The notes under the pieces were generated by a model. The model was not told the DNA's origin. It made no database searches and saw nothing but the letters and a program-made list of their open reading frames with translations. Below are positions 11,613 to 25,320 of a DNA stretch of 64,000 nucleotides, piece by piece; position 1 is the stretch's first letter, and each line of letters starts with the position of its first letter. Origin of the DNA: Glycine soja. Taxonomy: Eukaryota > Streptophyta > Magnoliopsida > Fabales > Fabaceae. The position numbers were made by a program, and so were the translations under genes. The stretch spans positions 10,685,223 through 10,749,222 of the forward strand of contig NC_041012.1 in assembly GCF_004193775.1 (NCBI RefSeq), given 5' to 3'.

Positions 11613-14600
11613 GTTCATGGGTCTTGGTACGGTCCTTCCATGCTTTTTCCTCACTTTGGTCTTTAATATATCTTGTACTTGTTGAGGATGTTTAAGAGGT
11701 GAGTGTGAATATAGTTTTGATGTATTCTCTTAATCATGATAGCAGCCAGTCTTTTCCAAAAAAATATATAAATGTTTTCGTCTTTTCTTTTTATTCTGAA
11801 ATTATTAATATTTTACCAAATTTTTTGTCTCATTAATACTGGATGCAATAATTAATGGGACAAAATTAATGCAAATAATACTGGACGCTAACCATTTTCT
11901 TTTAAGAAAATAAAAGTTAAATGTATGACCTTTCACAAATAAGAAGTTAATTGGCTCATAATGTCATAAGAGTAATTAATAATACAAAGCCCTTTAATTT
12001 TCTAATAATTAATTTATTTCTTAAAAGGACAAGTCAAACCATCTTTTCCATAAAAGTCCCAACATTTTAAAAGGTCTCGAGTTTGTAGAAGCATTAAGTA
12101 GTACTAAAACGCCCCTAATCAAATGTGAGAAGGTTTTCACGGTATGATATGCGTATTCCATTATAGCTATAGTTCTGCAATTCACGCACTTAGATTTACT
12201 TGGATTATTACAAGTGCCCCAATAGATTTTTCGCTGCCATAGCATTTCTAGTTCTAATCTAAAAGATTCCACGCTTCATTTTGGCAATTTGCAGCTAAAT
12301 ATCTAGTTCTTAAATCCACCAAATTGATATATTCCTACCTTGCTAATTCGGTGTCGTTTTCCTGTGATTTGGTGCACCTTTCGGTTTTCGAGGGATTCGT
12401 CTTCAAGATCAAAATTTGATTCTCTCTGATTTTGTTTCTCCGAAAGTGATGGTGCCTGCCTGCTTGGTGCATTTCATTTAATATGTCTTGGTTTTCAATG
12501 TTATTTTCGTAATTCCATGCTAAAAAATATCTTCACTCACATTTTTTTTACAAGAGAGCTTCATTCACATTTTTGTAAATATGAAAAAACATTTATTTGG
12601 AGAGGTAAATCCTCAAAATGAATCTCACTATTTTGAAAAGTTAATTCTTAGTTCTTTGTTGAAGGATTGCTTGGTTAAAAAAAAAGCAATTTTGGTTAAC
12701 AATATTAATTCACAAGCAAAATTTACCCCTACAAGAGCACATTTCAATAATGCATGCATCAAGATATTTAAGTATGAAAGGTTGATCGTGACATAGTATA
12801 TACTTTCGTTTCAGTTTTAAATTCACTATTACTAAGGAATTGATTATATATATATATATATATAGAAAGATTTATCATGATATGGTATGTATACATTTGT
12901 TTTTTTAGCACAAATACATTATTAAATTATAATTAAAAAAATCTTAAAATACATGATAATGTAACTTATTAAGAAATCTATAGTAAAAATATAAGAAAGT
13001 ATACGCTAATGCTTGTGATGAAATTTGCTAAATCACACGCTAAAGTTAGTAGCGGTCTCTGCCACTGATGGGTGGAGATGTCCCCACGTATATGTAAAAG
13101 GAAAAGGGAAGGGAAAGAAAACAGAAAAATAGAAGAAGGCAAAGGGGAAAAAGAATATAAGATCGAAGATGCAAATGATAGAAGGTAATGAATGAAGACG
13201 GGGAAAGTAAAGTAAGACAAAGGAAGCATATATGTTAGAGGCCCTTTAAATTTGAGGCTTGCCACCCATATAGATAACGTATGTTTTCAAAGGATCAATT
13301 ATATATGCTTGTAAGCACTGTTCAAACACAATAAAAGTCACACTGAGTTGCAGTATCACACCATTCCATGAAGAGTGCATGAATTTCTGAGCCCCCGGCC
13401 CTCGTTTGTACCGTAGCATAGAAAACTCTGCAGATTTAACCCACACTGATTCGTTTTTCCTCTAAGTCTCGCAATATGTTTCTTCTTTGAGACCAACACA
13501 CACCGACATTTTTGGAATCTGGGTGATCATTTACTACCTACGTCCAAAGACACGGAGAGAGCTTTTGTCTGTGTTAGTCTTCTGTTGCTTTTTTTTCGTT
13601 CTTAAAAGGTAACAATATCAATTGGTTCTTACAAAAGTTATCATCACCTCAATGATCGATGCCCTCTTTTTTTTTTTTTATTAGATAATTCATTCATTAA
13701 TTCCTGGTGGGATGATTATAATAATAAAGTTTGTAATTATTAGCGTGGAAGATCTTTGTTCAATTTCGAATGGCAACATCGATCACTCCAAAGAGGCATA
13801 TGGTATGGGGATAATGAGAAATGACCCCAACACGTAGAAAAAGGTCACACTTATTTTGACCGTAGAATCTCTTTTTCTTTTTCCTTTCGTATTCAATTGC
13901 GTAATTAAACATGGCCCAAAAGGAATTTCATAATTAACAATCAGTGTTTGTATCTTGCATCATTCTGCTGAAGAAGTTCTAGAACAGTCACTCAGCTCAG
14001 TTTGGTCGAATATAGAATTGCATGATTTTGAGTGAGATTTTGGCGTCTTCTTACCAATGGTTACATTTGGCTTCCACTTTCAACCTCAAAACAACAAACA
14101 CACATGTGCGACGTCCTATCTTATGAATCTAATAGATAATTACAACATCTTATGTTTGACCCTTGACTCATGATGTCTAATGTTTTATTAAAATTTCTCC
14201 CTCTTCGCCCTTTCCCCTCAACTTTGCACACATTTCTTGTTTGTTATATGTAACCAAATTACTTGTTTGATTTCATTTCTTATTTCATGTCTTATTCACA
14301 TATTATTTCTTAATCCGAAAACAGAAATAAATGTTTTCTATCCTTGCTCTAGAAATTGTATATATGTGAAAACAGAATTTCAAAACTCCAAAACAAAAAA
14401 CTACTTTCACGTTAGTAAAATAAAAAAAAATAACATAACAATATCATGGTAATAAAGAAATACACAAAAATTAAATTAATGAAAGTTACATAAATGATGC
14501 ATGAAAAGTTCTATTGTAATTATTTTGTATCTATCATCTATGGCATGTATCATCACGTTAATTATTAACATAAGAAGGATCTTAAAGGGAAAAAAAATTA

Positions 14601-15740
14601 CCTATTTCTATTATATGCTAAAAGTAAGATATGAAGAGCTTTGTCGGAAGCAAAATTTACCACGATTGAGGAAAAGTAATTAAAGAGTAGCTCCAGTGCA
14701 TTAAATAACTGTCGCACTCAAGTTTCCAAGAATTTCACATTCTAGAAAGAGTGAGGGTGAGTAGGAATACTTAACTCCAGCACTGGCTAAGGCTGGCTAA
14801 AGTACTCACAGTGACTAAAGAGAAAAGAAAAAGTTAAAAAAAAAAAAAAAAACTTAGTAAGGAGGAAAGAGTTGCTTACAATATGGTGTCAGACGCTAGC
14901 TTAGGTCTTTTCCTTGAATTATCCTATTGGTATATCATGTCATGTCCACTCCAAGATGCATGACAAACATTCGTATCACAAACGGCTAGTAACATGCAGC
15001 ATGGGATATATATGCATGCTACTATGCTTTGCATTAAGAATGTTTCACAAATTGAGAAAAAAAAAAAACTTGTATAAAGTGCTAGCTCGAACATGAAATT
15101 TAAACAAACTTATCCCGAGATATACTACCTTGGCTAAAGCTAACGTGGAGTGGAGTGGCACATTCTTTAGTACTGTAAACAACATAGCTTTTCTTCTTTT
15201 CTGATATTTGTGCTAGATCGTGCTAGCCGAATCTGATAATCGTATGTAGGAAAAAACTAGTGTGTGTGTGTGTGTGTGATAGTGTTGAGTTAATTCTAGC
15301 TAGCGCTTATAAATATATAATAAACAAAAAAGTGTTAAGTAAATAAATTACTTAGAGAAGAAGTTTTGTACCGATCGACATGAGATCACAAGGTGTCAGA
15401 TAGCAGAAACACAAAACATTACATGCACACACAGTTATACAATTAAAGCAAGCCCATGTATATAGTACATAAAATACTCGACTGGATGAAAAAAAAACAA
15501 AAAAAAAAAACATAAACACAAATCAATGACCGGAATTGCAATTACAAGAAGAGAAGACATCAATTCTACCATGTCTGCGTTAATTTCTGTCAACTGATGA
15601 TAGTGAGAACTTGGAATGAAGTCAAGTCGAGGGTGTTCAGTATAACACATCCAAATCGTTTGAGAATTTCTCTGATCCATCAAGGACATAACAATTCCGG
15701 TGATGTGGTTATTGACCACATACACGTTATATGTTCAAAG
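11613..15740. other. intergenic region, no gene supported
   Basis: AT-rich DNA with scattered simple repeats, including a (TA)n run near 12847-12863 and a GT run at about 15261-15279. The frame at 13246-13446 (-) and the others here look like nothing known. The part nearest 15741 should hold the Dof 3'UTR. Confidence 0.6.
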
Positions 15741-16898
15741 TTACAAGAGATGAGTAGCAGAAAAAGAAGCAAGACCTGACATATCAGTCCATGAATAGTA
15801 CTGGTTATTTTCTGAGACATTATTGAGTGTTGATCTTGACAAATTCAAAGCCCCACTTTCCTCCATTTTAACCGATGGCATCTGAGAAACCCTGGAATTC
15901 GTTGTTATGTCACCACCAAAACCAGAAGGTGTTTCGTTAATACCTTCATTTTGAAAAGGGTATGAACCAGCTGAAGTTGATTCAAAACCATTAAAGAAAG
16001 GAACCTGCTGATGCAAGCGCCACTGATCCATTCCTCCACCAGCAGAAGAATTACCAATCTGAAACCCCATGTTCTCGTTCTGTCCGTGAATCTCACGCAA
16101 CCCAAGACCCATGTTTCCAACAGCATAACGATTAAGGTTCTGAAGAGAAGCCAAGAAGGGAAGGTTCTGTGGCTGTGGCAACTGATGACCAATCTGTTCA
16201 TGAGTGGTTCCACCAGAGGGGACTATTGCACTTGTGGAACCAGAAAGTGTTTGTTGTTTCTCCGATGATGCTGGAGACTTAGAGCGACTACTCCTCTTGT
16301 TCTTCTTGTTCCTACGGCACCCTCCACCCACAGGAACGTTTCTTAGGGCACCCCCTCTTGTCCAATAGCGCCTACAAGTCTTGCAGAAGTGGCGTGGCTG
16401 AGAGAGGCTATAGTTGTTGAAGTAGCAAAATTTAGTGTTGGTGGAATCACAACGTGGACACTTGAGAGCTGCTTCTGGTGGTGGTAACTTAGCTAGCCTA
16501 GCTCGATCTGCCATGGAACCTGGCCTGATTGAACCCACAGAACCTCCCACATGAGATTGATGTGGTGGCAAAGGTGGAAGAAGCTGAGTGTTGTCACCAC
16601 CATTATTATTTGCTTGAGGATGGTTATTTGGTTGCTGCAAAACACAGATCAAGAACAAAAGGAAAAGAGAGGAAAGAAAGAAAAAAAAAGTTAATTATAT
16701 GATGGAAATTGGATACAAAATCTGGTATATTCAGGGAGATATTACAAGGAATAGGAATAAATTATCTTTTGCAATTATATACATTTTTAAAAACTTTATT
16801 TTTAGGGTTCAGAAGCTGTGGCTGAAAATTGAGGAAAAACTTATTACCTGCTGCCAATTGGGAGGATCTACAAAGACTGGAATAGAGGAGAAAACCAT
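15741..16898 (-). CDS. Dof zinc-finger transcription factor (OBP3/Dof5.1-like)
   Basis: Two coding exons on the minus strand: 16898-16848 (17 codons, [17 protein letters not shown]) and 16634-15741, joined across a 213-bp GT-AG intron, give 314 residues. The tiny first exon is the N-terminus shared by Dof2.4/3.6/5.1-type proteins, and it decides the start: a frame read only within exon 2 would begin inside the intron. The Dof finger spans about residues 74-126 with C76, C79, C101 and C104 in the CX2CX21CX2C pattern ([20 protein letters not shown], then [17 protein letters not shown]), followed by a basic [10 protein letters not shown] tract likely to be nuclear-localising. The C-terminal half is Ser/Asn/Gly-rich and ends in a WTDMSG motif. 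Dof proteins bind AAAG cores. Which process this one controls cannot be read from the sequence. It looks intact. Confidence 0.95.
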
Positions 16899-17060
16899 GG
16901 CGTTCAAATGCTTTTATGTTTTTTCTTTTTATAAAGTTTGATGGCTCTTTAGGGAGATGGTGGAGAATCCACACCAAGGGAATACCAGAGAGGAGAAAGA
17001 AAGGGAAAAAGGAGCTTAAAGGAGGAGGAGGGTGGAGGGAAGAAAGCAGGAAGAGGCTTT
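16899..17060 (-). promoter_or_regulatory. Dof gene 5'UTR, pyrimidine-rich on the sense strand
   Basis: Immediately upstream of the Dof ATG the minus strand is a long CT-rich tract (GA-rich on +, about 16975-17055), typical of plant leaders. No convincing TATA box could be chosen. Confidence 0.4.
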
Positions 17061-18394
17061 AATTTCTCTTTACTTTGCGCTTATTCCCTCATCTTCTTTT
17101 TGTTTTATTTATTTTTTAGGGTTTTGAGTAGTAGTGGACGAAGTTTCTTAACCTATAAGCTTCTTCTTTTTTTTTTTTTTAATGGCTTGGTCTGTAAATT
17201 TGTTCAGCAAAAGGGGATAATGGCTCCCATGCATGGGAGAGAAATTTTAATAAAGAAAGCTATATGCATGATTATACTGTATATATGGGTGTGCGTGGCA
17301 ACATTGCTAATCGCTGTCTATTCATGGATGATGGTGGAATCAGCTTACATAATCAAATAAAAAGATTTTTAAGCTCAACTATCTAGCTGACAGATTGACA
17401 TGTTCCCAAGCACATTATTAAATTAATACTCAAACAACCATAATGAAATAAAATAAAATAAAAATAAAAATTATGGACATCACACGTTGGAGTAAGTCTT
17501 ATAATTCAGACACTTATGAAGCCTAAGTACTGATTAAAGAACCCTACGCTTTCAGTTCATGTACACATGTATTTTTTTTTTTTGGTAATTGATTACATAA
17601 ATAAATATATATTTAAAAAATATGAAGAGTACTCCAATTCATATAATAAAAGGTTCAGAAAAACGAAGTATATTCAGAACTGAGTGATAAAGTTAAACTA
17701 AACGAACCGTGCACCGTAAAGGCGACCAACACCAATCCGAAAAAGTGAATCTATCCCCTACAATTATCAATGACTGGGGAAGTACTAGATGAGAAAAAAA
17801 TGGAAAGAAGGTAAAATAATTCGTTCACTCATTTAAGAGGCTGACAGGCAAAATATAAATACATTTATAGCTTCAAATGCATATATGTCACAAAAGGGAG
17901 GTCTTTCAATCATTGAATAATGTTGGATTATTTCATTAAGCTTTGAAGTTTAATTTCCTGAAAATGAATTCTTCTGTTATTTCCTTTTTTTTCTATCAAA
18001 TCATTTGCAAGATGAAAGAATTGAAATAAGAGAAAACATAAAGCTATCAATTAAAAAAAAGTAAAATAAGATTTTTGAAGCAAAAGTTTCAGTAATTTTT
18101 ACATGCATGTACTTATGGTATTTTATTAAATGTTAATTTTGTTAATAAAGGAATCATTTTATAAATATATAATAGTCAAATAGAAACGCATTGTGTTTAG
18201 ATATGTATCAATTTTCACTCCTATCATTTTGCGTCTGCTGATGAAACACACCCATTGAGTCACCCACTAATATGTCAGATTTTTTTTCGAAATACGATTT
18301 TCCAAAGGATGCGACAAGTGGAGTAATTAAAGAAAAGATGAGACAAGTAATTCAGAAAGAAAGCATGAAAGGGGAAAGAAAGTTTGCAAAATTG

Positions 18395-18441
<47 letters not shown>

Positions 18442-19903
18442 GTGTTGTATCATAAATATATAATTGGAGCTAGTCTTTATTAATTGCTAGCTTTACTTTT
18501 TTTATAAACTCAGCACCAGTAAATTGAAGGCTTAAAGTTGTGGTCAGATCCTTTTTGGGCACAGCAACAACACTTAAGAGTTGAATACATGAAATGCTTT
18601 GTTTATCCAACTTTATATATCAAGAATTAACGAATAACTTTCTAAGTCGCTAGACAAAACCTTCTAGTTGCCTCTTAGCTTTAATGGTTCAATAATTAAT
18701 ACTTCAAAATAGAGGGCTATTGATTAATTAACGTGTGTTCTTTTGTCTATTTATGCCTAGCTTTATCTTTGATGACCTCCTTTTTTCCCGATGCAGAGAC
18801 CCTCAAATTTGGTAGAGTGAAAAAACAACATATTCTTTTTGTAAGTAGGCCGGAGTCGCACTCGGGAATGAGGAATTAAATGCAACCATGATGTCAATGT
18901 CGTTTCTTCATCGATAAGAAATTTTTTTATCTGCTATTAAGCTTCATCATGCGTTAATTCATGCCCTTTTTGGATAACTTAGCATGCACTGTTAATTAGA
19001 GGACTACTATTGTTCTGCAAGCTTTTCCAAAAATTATTCAAGAAGAGAGGGGGATCTATATATCCATGACAAGATTTTTGCCCGTTTCTTGTACACATTT
19101 TCATGGATTACCATGGAAAATTTAAAGAAAAACTTATTTAATTTCCCAGTGAATTTTCATCCTCAAGAAAAAATTTCGAAGATAAGTTTTCCTTACGAGT
19201 TTCAGAATAAAAAAAATAATATTTTTTCATAGTAATACTAATTAAATTTCCATAAATATTATTGTTTCTTAAAAACTATAATTGTTTTTGAACGAAAAAC
19301 TGCAGTTAAATCCCTAAATAATTATTTGCAGCCAAATTCGAAAAAAAATAACATTTCCAAGTAAATGTACATAAGATTTTTTTTTGTATATATATACTAC
19401 CAAGTAATTTCATAAGGAATTTCTGCAATTCCTTTTGTTGTTGTTGTTGTTAGTTGGTTAATTTCAAATTCACAAGAAGTAGAAAAAAAATTACAGTTTA
19501 AGTCAAAATTCCCAGTATTTTTTGTGTAAAACTTACAAAACATCAATAATAATAGTAATCATTTAGAGCAAACTAGCTACAATTTTTTTTTTGCAGATTT
19601 CAATATATACAGTGTGATTTGTGAAATGGGTTTATAAAACATGTAAAGAGTATTAAAAGCCATAATATTTTTTTCGTATATTAAATGTATTTTAATTAAA
19701 TGTTGTCAAATGTAGTCATGCTTAATATGATCATTAATTATCATTATCACTACTATCTTTATTAGGGATGATGGTGATGATCATATTACTTATGAGTTCT
19801 CCATGCCTTTGTTAGATTTACTTTTGTTGTGTGTTATAAATATGTGCCCCATTTGTCTTGGTTGAGTGTTTTGTTGAAGGACGAGTCAATAAAAAAAAAA
19901 AAG
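17061..19903. other. intergenic region, no gene supported
   Basis: AT-rich, with a (TA)n run at about 18397-18439. The frames at 17100-17360 and 18272-18463 are short, match no family I know, and the second ends in translated TA repeat. The part next to 17060 may hold Dof promoter elements. Confidence 0.6.
18397..18439. repeat. (TA)n microsatellite
   Basis: About 43 bp of uninterrupted AT dinucleotide. Confidence 0.95.
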
Positions 19904-20341
19904 CACTACAAGAAATTCGCTCATCAGCGATGGAATTTTAGCGAGGGAAAATTTCAATCATTAATCACTTGCGAAATTGTAATAGATTTGCGACCGATTT
20001 TGTTTCCTCCCTTATACTCTCGTAAATTAGCAATGACTTGTTAAAGATAAATATTCCTTCCATATTCCCTCTCTCAAATATAATAAATTATTTAACGAGT
20101 GACTTATTACATCATAGATCTATCGCCAACAAAAAAAATTGTAAATACAAAATTTAATGTTAGTGAGAGATTATTTGCCTTGCGTTTCCCTCGCAAATTT
20201 ACGATAGAAATAACTCTCATTAATCTCTCGCAAACTAGGTTATTAGATTAGAGTTATCGTTAGCGAGGGTATATCTCATCACAAATTTGTGAATGATACT
20301 TTACCTCGCAAAGCGCAAAAAAAAGTATTCTAGCTTAACAA

Positions 20342-20852
20342 AGGATAATTTACCTTAATAACTTTCTTTATTTACAGTTATTTTAAGATGATTTAATTTA
20401 GTCTTCTTACATCGCTTGCTAACTACATCCCCTTTTTGATAAATATACTCCAATGTTCCTTTTTAAATCTTAAATATCCATTATATCCTTTTTTTTTTCT
20501 TAATCTATATAATAAAACAACATACAAGGGAAATTATCTCAATAATCTCCTTTATTTATTGACATCTATCTAAGACAAGTTAATTTAGTCTTCTTATAGA
20601 AATGTGGTAATTGCATCTCCTTTTTTATAAGTACATTCAAGCCTTCCTTTTTAAATCTTAAATACCTATTATATCCTTTTTTCTTGATCTATCATGTAGA
20701 ATGAAAATTACCTCAATAGCCTCCTTTATTTACTGACAGCCGGTGCTAACCTTCCTACATGAACTTGCTAATTGCACTCCCCTTTTGATAAGTACACTCT
20801 AACCTTCCTTTAAATCTTTAATGCCCATTATATCCTTTTTTCATTAAAGGAG
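20342..20852. repeat. tandem repeat, three diverged units of about 150-186 bp
   Basis: Units begin at about 20342, 20528 and 20703. Each carries the same order of blocks: an ATTACCTCAATAA-like start, CTCCTTTATTTA, CTTGCTAA-ATCTCCCCTTTT, a TAAGTACA-like block, CCTTCCTTTTTAAATCTTAA and CATTATATCCTTTTTT. They lie just inside the left end of the CACTA element. Confidence 0.8.
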
Positions 20853-21824
20853 TACACCCCTCTAACCCATTTTCCTTTCCAAAAATACTTAATGGGTTAG
20901 GAGACACCAATCAGTCCTGTCCAGGACAAAAAACATTATGAACAACAATTTTTTTTTTCTTTAAGTATTTAATACACTTACATATTATCTATATAATAAA
21001 TATCTATGTAATAAAATAATGAATAAATTACCCGACTAATTTTTTACACCTATGAACAAAGAGAACCTATTTTGTACTTTCCTTTTTTTTTCATTATCCC
21101 CTTCTTTCATTTGTTCTCTCCTTTTCTTTTTCTTCCTTTTTTTCTTCTTTCTTTCATCTCTCTCTCACACACTCTCTCTTTCCTTTTTTATTTTACGTTA
21201 TTTATTTATTTTTTATTTTTCTTTTTATTAATTTTTTTACAATATTTTTTTAAAAATTCTTTCCTTTTCTTTTTTATTTATATGCAATATTAGTATTAAA
21301 TGATACAATTTTGACTGAATATTTAATAAATTCATATACAAAGTCTTATTCATTGTTTAGTTCTCTCTCATATTCTATTGTTTATTTTTTAAATAAATAT
21401 TTATATAGATAAGTCATATTGGAAAAAATATAGGAATGAACATGATTTGTGTGAATGCAAGATTGATTGACTAGAATAACTTTACTCTATATAAAAAATA
21501 ATTATTTTATTATTTATCCTACTCATTTTTCTTAAAATGTTTTTTCTTTTTATGTTGTATTATTTCCTTTTTGTATTTTTTATATTCTACATTTTATTCT
21601 TAAAAAATTTTAATATTAAAAATTTATGTTTACCAAAATAATAACATTCAGTTAATATATTTTTATAAAATAATAGTTTGATTCTTTGTTATAGGGCAAC
21701 CAAATTTAATTAATTTAAATTACTTTATCAATAATATCATAAATTAAAATAGTTTTAGTTATGATAGAGATAAAAAAATATGATTGATGATAGTTTAACA
21801 CAATTACATAAAAAGGCAACAATA

Positions 21825-21825
<1 letters not shown>

Positions 21826-21864
<39 letters not shown>
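21826..21864. repeat. (TA)n microsatellite
   Basis: About 39 bp of pure TA inside the CACTA element. Confidence 0.95.
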
Positions 21865-21866
<2 letters not shown>

Positions 21867-23859
21867 CTTTGGAATCCTAAAAAAAATTACTTAGAAAATA
21901 TTTTTATATAAATATATAGTTAATATATTAAAATTAATTTATTAAATTTTTTTTATTACAATTTTTTTAATTACTTACTCACTATATCATAAATTAAATT
22001 AGTTTTAATTTTTTTATTATAAAGACCACAATTATCATTTACGGGAAATATTTCTTTTCTATACCTTCGTGGGTAAACCATCAAAGCTCTTGTTATGCTT
22101 ATTTAACATAGTTACATATCAAACCATCAACAATATTTATTTTTAATTTGAAATTATATAAAATAAATTTAAATATTTTCATGAATGAAGTTTTTGTTAA
22201 TTAATATTTATATTGAAATAAAAAATATCATTCATGAAAATAAAATCCTACCCAGAATCATATTAGGTGCAATAAAATTATTTCTTTGAGTATTTTACAC
22301 AAATACATGTAGAAAACTTGATAACATCATATAAACATAGTTGTCTATCCCAATAGTTAACACAATTGCACATAAAAAAACTCAATAATATTTATTTTTA
22401 CTTTTAAATATTATAATATCATTTTTAACTAGAAAACATTTTTACATAAAATATATAATATTTTTTTAATTAATTTTTTAAATATATTTGTATTATAAGA
22501 TATGTTTTTGCTATTTTATTACAAGATAATTATGATTAATTACCCAATAGTATCATAAATTATATTAGTTTTAATTTTTATGTAATATGTAGTAACAATA
22601 AAACGTATCTTTGTTACAAAATAGTTTTAAATTACTTACTAAATAGAAGACATAGCTCTAATAAGAAATAATCATGATCAACACAAATGACTTAATATAT
22701 TTATTATAAAATACTATTTTATTAAATATATTTGATAAACATGATCATTTTTAAATAATTACATAATAAATATTTTAATATTATTTTATTAAATATATTT
22801 TTATTACAAAATATTACATACTGAATAATATCACAAATTAAATTAATTGTAATAATGTTGATTTTATTTTTTACATTAATGCGCAATAAATATATTGAAA
22901 TAAAATTTATTAAGATGGAAACAAGTAGAAATATGAATAGTAGTTTCAATTTCAGTTTCATTTATGATTTAAAAAATAATGTAAAAAATAAATATAATTA
23001 AAATGAGACTAGAACCCAGGCTTCTTAGTTTGTCTAACATTACCTATTACCACTAAATCAATTGAATAACTTTATTATGATTTAGACACTATGTTATTTA
23101 TACATTACAATAATTTATAATTCATTTTTTCTATTATTTATTTAATCATGTTTTTAGAAAATAATCCAATAACCGTAATAATAATAAAAGTATTTAATAA
23201 AATAATTATATAATTTATTATTTAACACAAATTTTCATTCTTTTTTCAAATTTACCACGTCTTTAATTTATATAATTTTTTAATATTACAGTATTTATGT
23301 TTCAAATTTATGAAAGTATAATGTTATCTATAACTATTATGAAAGGATATCCTTATTTGGTGTTCACTTTTTATGGATGCTTTTATCCTAGTGTAATTTT
23401 TTTTTTCTTTTGATAACAATTTTTAAGTGCATTTATATGTATAAAATTATTTGAAAAACTAAGATGTCATTTGAATTTAATTTGATTGCACTGACATTTA
23501 AAGGTGAAGACATGTGTTTTCTTGTATGAATCCACCAAATGATAACATTGGTATGTAGTATTGGTATCCTCTAAAAAAGACACCACCATTCTTTGCTGTA
23601 ACAAGCCTTTATCCTAGCGTCCATTGCCCCATTCCATTCTACAATGCTATGAACAGAAAGTTCCTATCGACAGAGACATCATTGTCATTCAAGAGCCAGA
23701 ACACTAAGACAACTCATTATCATGCAAGATCCATCTGAAATACAAAATGATGCAAGGGAAGGAAACGATTTGGGAGGGAAATATAAATTAAATTTTAATT
23801 TGGAACAGGTAATTAAAATCTAAATAAGCAGCAACATTTTTTTAAGAAAAGTATACACA

Positions 23860-23862
<3 letters not shown>

Positions 23863-23890
<28 letters not shown>
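23863..23890. repeat. (AT)n microsatellite
   Basis: About 28 bp of pure AT, shortly before the GC-rich captured gene fragment. Confidence 0.95.
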
Positions 23891-23893
<3 letters not shown>

Positions 23894-23984
23894 GATTTGT
23901 AGGAAAATTTTTCCTCTTTTTATTATTGATTACAGAGAAACTTTATCTAAATAAACCTCCAATTGACAACCTTCTCACATCCTC

Positions 23985-24105
23985 ATGGCCTCCCCGCCGC
24001 CTACGCCACGCGCTTCGTCGTCGCCGGTGCCAACTTCGGCTGCGGCTCCTCCCGTGAGCACGCCCCCGTCAAACCTTCATCACCCTCTTCCTTCTCAGTT
24101 GTAAG
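23985..24105 (+). pseudogene. captured fragment of 3-isopropylmalate dehydratase small subunit (LeuD-type)
   Basis: A GC-rich island in AT-rich transposon DNA. At 24011-24070 it reads FVVAGANFGCGSSREHAPV, the signature of the aconitase-like swivel domain of the isopropylmalate isomerase small subunit, which works with the large subunit in plastid leucine synthesis (and glucosinolate chain elongation in Brassicaceae). The family usually continues after HAPV with an Ala/Gly-rich helix; here it turns into a Ser/Pro-rich reading, so homology stops. No start, transit peptide or downstream domain is visible. The island lies between the two ends of the CACTA element, which fits transposon capture of a host gene piece. 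It is too short to be functional. Confidence 0.7.
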
Positions 24106-24256
24106 TCTCTCTCTCCCCCTCTCCATGACTCATCTGTTTTTTTTCTTCTTTTTTTAATCTGTTGGGACAGGGGAAGATAGGGAGGTGTAGTGTAATCTGT
24201 TTGGTGGGGGGCTCGGTGGAAGTGGGGTTCTCGGTGCTGAACAAAGGGGGAGGGAG

Positions 24257-24258
<2 letters not shown>

Positions 24259-24343
<85 letters not shown>
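24259..24343. repeat. long (TA)n microsatellite
   Basis: About 85 bp of uninterrupted TA, the longest in the window. It produces false frames of alternating Tyr-Ile on both strands. Confidence 0.97.
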
Positions 24344-24346
<3 letters not shown>

Positions 24347-25320
24347 CGTTAGGGAGTGTAATCTGTTAGGGTTCGTTTCTGCGTTTTGGGTATGCCTCAT
24401 TTGTGGCGATTCACGCGTCAATTTACTGATTACCTGTGCTCTGAACCCTGTGGATACTGTGTATGACCTGACGCTATAGTATACCTTTCTGCAATCTCTT
24501 TTGTGCTGTTTTTATATCAGTTTCCATTGCAGAGTAGGAAAATTCTCTGCTTGTTTAGAAAAGCCCTCAATTTTACTTCTTTTGTTCCTTTTTTTCTATT
24601 ATTATTTTTTAGGTATTGTGATAAGAAATAGATCTATCTTCTATATCATATTTGTTTATATGTTCAAATGGGTGGCTTTGATGTCAGCCTAAATGAGCAT
24701 GTGTGTGTACCTGAGTGCTAGACGTATTAAATTTTCACAATATTAGATCATGACAGCACGTTGCTGTAATATTATCAGTTTGTTCTGTATCTATAACCTA
24801 ACTTAATGACATAGAAGCCTTTAGAACAAAACATAGACATATCAAGATTAAAGCAGGCCTTTGCCAGTTGCTTTGCTAATATGATCGAGGGTAATGTTAC
24901 TAGAAATCCGTCCAGTTCCCAGATTATATAGTAGGATTAAGGAGCTTTTGAAGAGGGATTGGCTAGTTGATATCATGCATAACTATAGAGAAGCAAGCAA
25001 ATCTGTAGATAGTCTATTGTTCTTGCTCATGGTAGATTCAGGCAAAAAGATTAAAATCTGTTTATTCTAAACCAATTCCATGCTGCAGATGAGTGATATC
25101 AGTTCTAAACTAAAGGAAATTTCAATAATTTTATGATATAAAAAGATGGAGAAAATGAAAAAAAAAATATTAAAATGTTAACTTGATTGTAAATTGAATT
25201 TAATTGGAAAAAATATTGTCCTAGAATGAAGGAAAGCTTATTCAATAATTTTATGGTAAGTCATTATGAGTCTATTATTCTATCTATCTTTATATCTATC
25301 AATTTATTTGACTTTTATTT

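Noticed and set aside
20500..20530. TCTATATAATAAAA-like stretch resembling some Helitron 5' ends
   Set aside because: No CTRR end with hairpin could be placed, and the stretch belongs to a tandem repeat.
22985..23050. Segment with a TAGAACCCAGGC-like stretch suggesting a tRNA
   Set aside because: No cloverleaf or B-box arrangement can be drawn.
24095..24479. Overlapping frames of 105-108 codons on both strands with long Tyr-Ile runs
   Set aside because: They are translations of the (TA)n tract at 24259-24343.
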